Positions 1-7,978 of a stretch of DNA of 64,000 bases are shown one piece after another; position 1 is the stretch's first letter; every line of letters starts with the position of its first letter. The stretch spans positions 169,001-233,000 of the forward strand of contig CAUYUJ010014261.1 in assembly GCA_963575745.1 (NCBI GenBank), in the 5' to 3' direction. The DNA is from Prorocentrum cordatum (Eukaryota; Sar; Dinophyceae; Prorocentrales; Prorocentraceae). The position numbers and the translations under genes were made by a program. The notes below the pieces were generated by a model that had not been told where the DNA came from, searched no databases, and saw only the letters and a list, made by a program, of their open reading frames with translations.

Positions 1-1130
1 CTCCTCCTCCTCCTCCTCCTCCCCCGTGCCACTCCTCTTCCGAGCGCGGGGAGGGGGCGCGCTTGATTCCCCCCCTTGCTTTTCGTTTCCCCCCCGTCGC
101 CCCTGCCCTTGAGGACCCCTATGGGGTCCTCCGAGGGCAACGTGAAAGTCGAAGGAGCATAGTCGGAACCATCATCAATTGCATGCGATGGAGGCTCAGT
201 TTTCTCCTGCAAGTCCGCGTGCATGCGCGTGTATTCGAGGATCGGGGGCGACGAGTTGCAAGCGTTGCGAGCCACGTCGCGCGCGTCGACGGGGGGGTCC
301 TGCGCAATGTTGAGAACATCTCGATTGTAGAATGACTTCATCATCATCCACAGCTGCAGCTCCAGGGTGGTTGTGCGTGCCCTCAGGGACGTGACCTCCG
401 CATTCATGGTGTTGTAGTCTGTGATGCTTTTGCGGAGCATGTTGGTGGCCTCTTGATCGACCGACGATCCAAAATCCAATGCAAAATCCAATGCATTTGA
501 TTTTGCATTGGATTTTGCATCCTCCTCGTCCTCATCTTCCTCCCCCTCCCCCTCCGCTCTTCCTCTTCCATTCCCCCTCCCATCCCTCCAAGCCTGAATC
601 ATTTCAGCCTGGGCTCTGCTGCAGTTGTCGAGGATCGCTTGCACGCTGCACTGCAAAGTCATCGCCGGATCCGAGCCCGGGCCCCTGCGAGGGGCCTTGC
701 CGCCCTTGTTCCCCTTGCCCGCGTCCTTGTCCAGCGCCGCGTTGCCCTTCTGCTGGCCCTTGCCCGAGGCCTGGTTGCTGCCCTTGCCCGAGTCGTCGGT
801 CGGAGTCGGAGGGGGCAAGGTTCCAACAACGTCGTCCGAGCCCTTCCCCCTCTCCAAGCCCTTCTCTGAGCCCTTGTTCTCGCCCTTCTCCGAGCCCAGG
901 TCCTTGCCCAGGTCCACGCCCGAGCCCTTGGCGCGCCCCTTGCCCTGGTCCCCGCCTGAAACCGAGCCCAGGTCCACGCCCGAGCCCTTGGTGCACCCCT
1001 TCCCCTGGTCCTCGCCTGAAACCGTGCCCTTCCGTCGGCCCGAGCTGTCGCCTTTCGGGTTGGTCCTCGTGGCAGACCGAGACCTAGAACGATCGCGGCC
1101 GTCCATGACCGCCTCGCTTGCCAGAATCAC
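1..1130 (-). CDS. Gly/Lys-rich hypothetical protein, 3' part off the window
   Basis: Open minus-strand frame from an ATG at 1130 that leaves the left edge. The N-terminus has an RS/SR stretch (DRSRSRSATR), then many KG and GKG repeats (KGSGVDLG, EKGENKGSEKG), then a segment of mixed composition with a short helical stretch (EVTSLRARTTTLELQLW). No known domain is recognised. It resembles a low-complexity nuclear or RNA-associated protein. The dispersed 15-bp inverted repeat at 481-518 is translated in frame as SNAKSNALDFALDF, so a foldback repeat is part of the frame. The other copy is 41689-42900, ending at the gap. The frame could be an exon rather than a whole gene. Confidence 0.5.
   Translation of the reverse strand, partial: MILASEAVMDGRDRSRSRSATRTNPKGDSSGRRKGTVSGEDQGKGCTKGSGVDLGSVSGGDQGKGRAKGSGVDLGKDLGSEKGENKGSEKGLERGKGSDDVVGTLPPPTPTDDSGKGSNQASGKGQQKGNAALDKDAGKGNKGGKAPRRGPGSDPAMTLQCSVQAILDNCSRAQAEMIQAWRDGRGNGRGRAEGEGEEDEDEEDAKSNAKSNALDFALDFGSSVDQEATNMLRKSITDYNTMNAEVTSLRARTTTLELQLWMMMKSFYNRDVLNIAQDPPVDARDVARNACNSSPPILEYTRMHADLQEKTEPPSHAIDDGSDYAPSTFTLPSEDPIGVLKGRGDGGETKSKGGNQARPLPALGRGVARGRRRRRR
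481..518. repeat. Foldback repeat, AAATCCAATGC family
   Basis: Perfect 15-bp inverted repeat (481-495 and 504-518) around an 8-base loop, built from the unit AAAATCCAATGC. Related units occur at 1425-1475, 7545-7700, 12782-12817 and 14255-14320. Second copy at 42251-42288. Confidence 0.9.
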
Positions 1131-1395
1131 TTAGCTCTCGAGCAGACGAATAGCTATAAGACGGCCGCCCCCTCTCCCCCTGGCCACCTTTCTCATCGAT
1201 GCCCTTTCGCATTTCCCCGAAGCCGAAATCAAATCCAACATCAAATGCAAGATCCGCCGAGGCTGGAAAATCGTCACCCCCAAAAAAAGCTTGTTCGGAT
1301 TAGACCTGGACCGATGCGACCGATGCGTGGGCACATAGGAAGGGGCCCCTCTCGAAACCAAACGCCGCCGGATCAGACTTGGAACGCCACGCTGG

Positions 1396-1510
1396 CACTC
1401 GTCGGGGGTCGGGCCCGCCAAAATCCAACGCAAACTTCAATGCATTGGGATATGCATTGGGTTTTCAGACGCCACGTCGGATTTGCGTCGGGCCCGACCC
1501 CCAACGAGTG
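1396..1510. mobile_element. MITE-like element with 22-bp terminal inverted repeats
   Basis: The ends 1396-1417 and 1489-1510 are inverted copies with one mismatch and begin CACTCGT, recalling CACTA-type ends. The interior has AAATCCAACGC/GCATTGG units of the foldback family. A clear target duplication was not seen. Second copy at 43166-43280. Confidence 0.75.
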
Positions 1511-1843
1511 TCGGGCGCGATCCAGGTCCGAGATATCGACCGTACAGGTTTTTACAGCTCGATCTCCAGGGAACGTCACCTGCGGCGCGCAGGCTCGAGC
1601 ATCCAGGGCGCCATGGTTACCCACGTCGCCAGGTGGGCCAGGGGCCCAGGGGGCATGCATGAGTGCAGGGTGCCAGATCCTCCCCCCTCCTTTCCTCCGA
1701 GATGCCCCCCCCTCTCCTTCCCCCCCCTCCATCCCACCCCTCCTTCCCTCGCCTCCATCCCTCCCCATCCTTCCCTCCCCTCCTCCCTGTCCTCCACCTC
1801 GCCCCTATCATCTAATTATTCCGTAGCGTGGGGCGGCCTGAGC
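1511..1843. other. Intergenic stretch, pyrimidine-rich
   Basis: No credible gene. Positions 1680-1805 are a C/T-rich tract (TCCCTCC-type), which generates spurious proline-rich or glycine-rich frames on both strands. Confidence 0.7.
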
Positions 1844-3764
1844 TCAACCACGCGGCACGGGCAAGCGAGTATCAGAACTCGACTCAATTGGCAGCCCCTT
1901 GACCACCACACGCGCTGCCACGCGCGCAAATTCTAGGGGGTATTGAGACGATTGCTTCTGGCGGCTATTGTACGTACCCGAGACCCACCCCTTTTTGGAC
2001 CAGCCGTATTTCTTCGGCTTGGAGCCCTGAGTCTTCTTGACTCGTTTAGCGGGGCAGAGCTCTGAATAGGTGCCGAGCCGTTTGAAGGCCTGCGTCCTGC
2101 GGCGAACAAGGGGAAGCAAAGCATGAGGACTCAGCGTAGTCCAGATCTCGATCGGCTTCACGCTGATCGCGCCGAAGGCTCCGAGGTTCGTGATGATGCG
2201 CTTCGCGCAGGCCATCAGCAGGGCCTCGGAGAGCTCGGCCGTGCGGTAGATAGTCGAGTTCAAGGGCTGCTCGACGACCACGCGGACGCCCCGCATGTGG
2301 CAAAACGTCACCATCATCGACCTGGGCAGGGGAGGCGCTCTCCTCCTCCTCCTCCTCCTCCTCCTCCCCCTCCTCCCCTCCTCAGGGCGAGAGGGGGAGC
2401 GAGGGAGCGAGAGAGGGAGAGGTAGAGGCATGGGCAACCGAGGGGAGCGGGAGGGAGAGGAGGCGAAGTTGAATAGTTTGCCCCGAGAGGAACCACGCAC
2501 GATGCAGGCCACGCAGGGGCGAGCCGGATCCATTTCCTCTGGAGGAGAGGTGGGCCACTGTTGAGCTGCAGGAGCCCACGAGGGGGGCCGTTGCGGCCCC
2601 CCGTGCAGCATATGCAAAATGAAGTGATGCTTGGGAGTGGGGGCCATGCCCGAGGCAAGAGTACAGAGCAGGTGCACGTTCAGTGAACAGTCGGTCCAGA
2701 TCCACCTATCAGGGCGAAGCTGGACGCGCCACATGTCCGGATCGGGGGGGGGGCCGCCTGGAGCCCCCACCGGGTCGGGGCATCTCGAGCAAACCTTGAT
2801 TCTGCCCCATCGCGCTCGGGCCTAACGCCGTGGATAAAATAATGGTGGGAGGAGGAGAAGGGGAAGGAGGAGGAGGAGATGGAGAGGGAGGAGGAGGAGG
2901 AGGAGGAGGAGGAGGAGGAGGAGGAGGAGGAGGAGGAGGAGGAGGGAGAGAGGGTAGTGGAAGACGAGAGGGACGATGAGGGGGATGCAGGAAACGGAGG
3001 GGCAGGAGGATGGGGAGGACAAGGAAGACGAGGAGGAGTCAGCAGACAGTTCTTTCTTCCTTCCTCCATGCCACTCCTTCCTCCGCAGTGGCCTACCTCA
3101 GGTGAGCATTCCAATATGGTTTGGCCTTGGCCGCCCTCCTTCCCCTCTTCCTCCTCCTGGCCATCCCCCTCACCATCCTCCGACATTGGGTTGGTGTTGT
3201 TTTGCGCCCTGCCTACACGAGCAAGCAGGTCCAATTCGCTTCCCTGACGTCGTTTCTGATGTCGTTGCCGTATGGGTCCTCATCCGTACGTTTAGTGTGC
3301 CCCCGTGCCATTGGTATCCAAGTGGAGCATTGAGGGCCAAACCAAGCCGTTCCTCCTGCGCATATCGAAGCCAGAAGCCACATTGCATACAAGCACCCCT
3401 TAAGAAATCGAGTGTCCTGCCAAGCGCGGTCCAGAACATCAAATGAGAAGGCGCGGTAACCCAGACTACGTACAGCTCGCGTGCAGCGCGCCGTGCCCGA
3501 GTATATCTCAACGAACGCAGCCGATCGAGTAATTGTCGGTGCCCGTTCGGAGATAGCATGCACAATCGTGTCGAGAAACGGCTTCGTGCCACTGTCGAAA
3601 TTCAAGGGTGCACCGCGCCTCCCAAGAGCGACGGCCGTTGACGATGCCCACTGATACCCTGACGAGCAAGCTTCTAATGGGTCTAGCTTCACGCCCACTG
3701 CCAAGCACCCGAAGCCCGAGGTAAGAATCAAAGCAGCATGTAGCCAGCGACCAACGGCAGCCAT
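1844..3764 (-). CDS. Methyltransferase-fold-like dinoflagellate protein, two exons
   Basis: Proposed exons are 3764-3217 and 2321-1844, joined across an 895-bp intron (donor GTAGGC after CTCGT, acceptor CCTGCCCAG). The join is in frame and gives 341 residues. Exon 1 has a hydrophobic start (HAALILTSGFGCLAVG, possible signal peptide), then FVEIYSGTARCTRAV...FSFDV, like motif I of class I methyltransferases, and AWFGPQCSTWIPMARGHTKR, like a PPC-type motif IV. Exon 2 continues with RGVRVVVEQP and LGAFGAISVKPIEIW and ends with SSQYPLEFARVAA. I recognise this order from a very large dinoflagellate family of unknown function. The ATG overlaps the end of the upstream gene by 37 bases, so the true start may differ. 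No activity is proven. Confidence 0.65.
2322..3216 (-). other. Intron of the methyltransferase-like gene, repeat-rich
   Basis: Contains (CTC)n at 2341-2378, (GGA)n at 2889-2945 and an exon-like relic at about 2600-2700. The relic encodes LASGMAPTPKHHF in the minus frame, closely matching LSTVASGMALTPKHHL of the neighbouring IKGDW gene (about 4330-4400). The intron therefore contains debris of a related gene. Confidence 0.6.
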
Positions 3765-6700
3765 GACCCGCTAGCCGCAAAATCTCCCGTCACTAGTTTG
3801 CTCCTCAAGTCGATAAGCCTGAAAATTCTGCGGGGGAAGCTGAGACGGTGGCAATACTGCGCGATATCTCTCAGCGATGCGTTCAACGACTCGTCTTGGA
3901 AACAATGGTAATGTTTAGGAGTTCCATGGGTCGGGATCCTCGGGGGCTGTAACACGAAACCGCTAATGGCCACCCTTCTTCACCACCCACCAAACCACCC
4001 CAACCCAACCCGAAGGCTCAGATTTACCCTCGATTTCCAATGGGGGGGGGGTCGGGGAACATCGAAAAAAAAACACGTGTGGAAGCCTTACCCCCCCCAA
4101 CCCGAAATTCGGGTCTTCGGGTTGGGTTGGGGTGGTCTGGTAGGTAGTCATCTGCCCCCCAGGCCGCTTTCGCCTGCCACGGCCCCCTCCTCCCGCCACC
4201 CCCCGCGCGGGCGAGAGCCTGCTTGAAACCGGATGGAGGGGAGGTTACGGTCGAGATTTTCGATGCGAGCCCAGCCGTGCAAACGAGTAAGAGGCTGCCG
4301 CCATGCCCCGACCCCCCCGCTCCTGTGCAGCATGTGGGCAAGGAGGTGATGCTTGGGAGTGAGGGCCATGCCCGAGGCCACCGTAGAGAGCAGATGCATA
4401 TCCAATGAAGCCATAATGCTACGCATTGCGTCTGGGGAAGGGATGACAGGGGCCGCTTTGAGCTGGTCTATGATGGACTTCAGGGAACCACCAGCCCCAA
4501 CCAGAGCGGTGCCAAAGACTGCTGCCCCACCATATTTGTTGAGTTCTAAAATAGCAAATCCCAACAAAGAAGATGCTTCAGCTGCTTTGAGACTCATGTG
4601 TGCTCCCGGATGCTGAGTGTTCTGAAGCATGCTTTGAATGGGCAATGCGCACGCGCGCGCGTGCGACTCGACAACGACTGAAAGGGAGGTCGGCGGGACT
4701 CGGAGTAGACAGGAGCAGCGGAGTGGCGGGTCGGCGAGGGGGGGCAATCACGCAAACATTCCAACGATTGCCAGCGCCCATGCATTCGGGCCCAGCGGAC
4801 GTCCCACGAACCCGCGAGTGCGACCAGGAGGGGCGGGCAAATGCTTACTCTGCTTTGTTGCTGTATGCGCCCCGCTCCTCCACCTCCTCCTGCTCCTCCC
4901 CCTGGCCCCCCCCATTTGGTATCTCTCAGTCCTAGCTCATCCCCCATCCTACCAACAAAAACTGCGCCTCTCGCCCCTCAAGACCGACACTCGGAGACGT
5001 TGATCAGACAATTTCGGGACCGCTTCCCGCCCCATCACAACCTCCCCTCTACTCATCCCTCTCTCTTTGGTCCACCGGCCCTCCCTTCCCATTTCCGAGT
5101 ATCTCTCCTCCCCCACCCCCTCCATCACTATGATGATCTTCATGCATCTCTAAAATGAAAAAATAAGTCCTGGAGAGTGCAGCCGCAGCGCTTGCCCATC
5201 ATCTTAAGTGTGAGGCCGTGGACACGGCGGTTGAGGTCGACGTGCTGGTCTTCCTGCCATTTTTCCAGGTCGCCTCTGAGCCACAGGATCCCCAGCTCCA
5301 GCACGGTGTCTATGTCCCCATTCACCCGCCACGGATTCATAAGGAGTATTCTCCATAACGCACATGATATGAAACGAATAACTGGTCCCAAAAACAGCGT
5401 GTGCAGGGCGTCCACTGCGAGGGCGCGGTGAGGGGAAGTGCCGAGTTCCTCGCAGAACAGCGGGCACCTGTGGTGCAAGCAGTCTATTATCTCATTGTCC
5501 CTATCTGCACGCCGAGGACGCCATAGAACCGCAGTAAAAGGGACAGCCAACTTAGACAAACCGAAAATGTCAGGCACCGCCCTGCTAGGTTCAAGGCGGT
5601 CCCCCTTTTTCAAATTCACTCCGTGGATCGCGACATCATCTCTGACCCAGAGCCCCCCGATATCTTTTTTAGCCTTCGCTGGACGTAGCGCTCGGATGAA
5701 ACTCTCCCTCTGAGCTAGAGTGTGAATCGCAACGTTCACCTCGCAAGCCCGACAAGCGTTAAAATAATCTTCGTGCGACCTGAGATACCACTGCGGCTCT
5801 GCCCGCATGTTCTCGTGCAGGTCGCCGACCTCTGCTTTCGTGAGGGCGCAATACTGGCACGGTGAATATTTGCTAGCCCACGACGCCAGGCCCATGGCGT
5901 GGGAATGTTCGCTCCAATCCCCTTTTATATATAAAAGAACAATGCGATACGAAAGAGGTTCATCGGGGTCCATCCAGGTCTGCCCGCCCCAAGGTTCACC
6001 GTTGTACGATGTGGCTGGGCGCTGGCCCCGCTGCATGTGGACCAACTGCCACTGGACAGCCTGAAGAAGAGGTTGAGTTGAGCACCAGCCGCGGCAGCCA
6101 CACTGACAAACATCGCCAGACTTCAGCGGAGCCAGAAAGTGGCGCTTGCTGATGGGCCTGTTTTCCACCACCACCACCATAAGTTGGAGGGGGAGGGTGC
6201 CCTCCTCCTCCTCCTCCTCCTCTTCGTCCTCCTCCTCTTCGTCCTCCTCCTCTTCGTCCTCCTCCTCGTCCTCCTTCTTCCCCCCTCCAACTTATGGTGG
6301 TGGTGGTGTTGGAAAACGCTCCCATCACTTGCCGCTCAGGAGGTTCATGCCCCAAACGCCGAGCACGGTTTCGGAGCGGCCAGCCGCTTGTGAAATAAAG
6401 CGAACTCCATCTACGTACACAGCAATGGGTACCGGGTCCATCACGTTGTCCCTCCGAGCTTGCAGGACCGTTGGGTGATCCGTGTATGCAGGTACGTCCA
6501 GCACACTCGGCTGGCGCTGATCTCTCGGCAACTCGAGAATGCTAATCGTGGTAGGGTCCTGCTCTAGCTCAGCTTCCAATGTTTGCCAAAAAGCGCTCAT
6601 GGGGAGCCTCTCGATAGTTCTATGCTCGCTCTTGCCGCACATCAAAGGGACGTCAACTATAAACAAAGGAGTGCGGTCTGGTATAGCCACGTCAAGATGT

Positions 6701-6909
6701 TTCTGAAAATTACCCGAGCTTGAATCTGGCGCAGTTCCATATCTGGCGAAGTCTCCACCTTGGACGCCTGCTAGATTTGCGAAGTAGCAGGCGATTGAGA
6801 AATCTGTTGCGGTTAACTTACATGTCGCATATAAAGTAAGCAAATGTTGTAAAAGTTGCGACCCAGCCTGGCGCTCCTGCTGGGTGCGCCCCTGCCACGC
6901 ACGGTTCAT
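3728..6909 (-). CDS. 'IKGDW' family protein, four exons, possible transposase relative
   Basis: Proposed exons are 6909-6328, 6144-5170, 4612-4323 and 3938-3728. They sum to 2058 nt with all phases agreeing (685 residues). Exon 1 carries FQKHLDVAIP, VYVDGVRFISQAAGR and VLGVWGMNLL. Exon 2 carries CQCGCRGWC, LYIKGDWSEHSHAMG, ASKYSPCQYC, RACEVNV, DALHTLFLG and LTLKMMGK. Exon 3 carries KAAEASSLLGFA and GMALTPKHHLLAHMLH. Exon 4 carries GTPKHYHCFQDESLNASLRDIA. I recognise it from memory as a dinoflagellate-expanded family without a known function. The Cys pairs, DxLHxLfLG and PKHHxxxHM recall the layout of CACTA/Plavaka-type transposases, which is only an inference. Intron 1 is a TIR-bearing introner, and intron 3 (GA...AG) contains a MITE. 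Upstream exons may be missing. Confidence 0.65.
3983..4147. mobile_element. MITE A, 165 bp, GGGTTGGGTTGG-type ends
   Basis: Inverted ends of about 33 bp (CCACCCACCAAACCACC at left; the right end reads CTACCTACCAGACCACC when reversed) continue into CAACCCAACCCGAAG. A 3-bp direct repeat TCA flanks both ends. It lies in the third intron of the IKGDW gene. The copy at 9938-10107 is inverted relative to this one and flanked by TGA. Confidence 0.85.
6150..6327. mobile_element. Introner: TIR-bearing element that forms an intron
   Basis: 178 bp with imperfect inverted ends of about 47 bp: TGATGGG, then GTTTTCC, then CACCACCACCACCATAAG and TTGGAGGGGG. The 5-bp direct repeat CTTGC flanks it (6145-6149 and 6328-6332). 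Removing the element plus one repeat copy restores the frame of the IKGDW protein exactly (LLSGK then RHFLAPL). No conventional GT-AG boundary fits cleanly, because the repeated GCAAG makes the splice site ambiguous. The interior is CTC/TCG microsatellite. Introners with inverted ends and target duplications are known from dinoflagellates and other protists. Confidence 0.85.
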
Positions 6910-7544
6910 TTTGAACCAACGAGGGCTAGATTATTGCAATCATCATCCTCGTCGTTATCATTATGATCGTCATCGTATGGCCCCTACCCTCAGTTGCCCC
7001 CGCAATCCTGCCCTCCTCCACTCCTCCCCCTCTTGCGCCCCTCTGAGTCCCCCTTGCCCTCGGGGGGGAGGCCCGATCCCCGACGACCGCCAGAGCCGCG
7101 ACCGAGTTATGATGCGGCCTTCTCTGGCACCCCGCCGACCCCAAGGCCAAGCCGAGGAGAAGGAGGAGGAGGAGGGGCGGAGAAGGAGAAGTAGAGATGA
7201 GGCGAAGAAGGAGAGGATGAAAATAACAAGGAAGAGGGAGGAGGCAAGGGAGGAGGCAAGGGAGGAGGCAAGGGAATGGATAGCAAGGAAGCGCCTGGCG
7301 CCGAAGCGGGGAAATCGCCCGAGCAGGCGTGGGGCAGGGGCAGCTGGGCGGCACGTGGGAGAGCGCGCAAGGATAGCTTGGCTCGAACGGGCAGGCGCCA
7401 GAGTATATGCAACGCTCAACGCTTAGCGATCCTGCTGAGACTGGCGTAGCAGGACCGCGAAATGCACTTGGCGCAGCATCTTGGGGCTTCATTACCTCCC
7501 ACGGCTTGATTTCCATCAGATTTCTCTTCCGCCTGTGAGGCGCA
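6910..7544. other. Spacer between two minus-strand genes
   Basis: No credible gene. A purine-rich tract at 7160-7290 includes three tandem units of GGAGGCAAGGGA. Undetected 5' exons of the IKGDW gene could lie here: an AG just before CCTCGTTGGTTCAAA at about 6930 would be a possible acceptor. Confidence 0.5.
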
Positions 7545-7700
7545 AATTTTCCATCGCATTTTCCATTGCGATGGAAAATGAAGTGGGAACCATTCTCCAC
7601 CGCATCCTGCCGGAGACATATGATCAATCCCGTCGTTTTCCACCGCATTCTCCAATGCATTGGAAAATGATTTTCCACCGCATTTTCCACCGCATAATTT
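7545..7700. repeat. Array of TTTTCCAYYGCA units, foldback family
   Basis: Direct and inverted units of TTTTCCATCGCA/TTTTCCACCGCA, including a perfect 10-bp inverted repeat CATTTTCCAT...ATGGAAAATG with a 4-base loop. Same class as 481-518. Second copy at 49445-49600. Confidence 0.85.
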
Positions 7701-7978
7701 TCGCCGGTCTGAGTATGGTTTTCACCGGTCTGGGCCGTGCATTGGCCCCCAAAGGCCAAATGTGCCGAGGAAGGGAGGTAACTCTTGATGGCCCTCTAGC
7801 TGCAATGAAACTTCGAGGGTTGAAAGCCTCGCTAGCCGCTGGCACAGACATGCGCGTGACACATGGCAACTCTCGCAGCCGTTTCAACACTGAACGCAAT
7901 GAGAAATCAGGTAGAAGGAGCTGCAGACGCCCAGATGCAACCCCCTCGGAGTTATTGAAACCGCTCAGAAACAGCACG

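Noticed and set aside
3983-4147. Telomere-like GGGTTGG repeats
   Set aside because: They are the inverted ends of a MITE with target duplications, not a tandem telomeric array.
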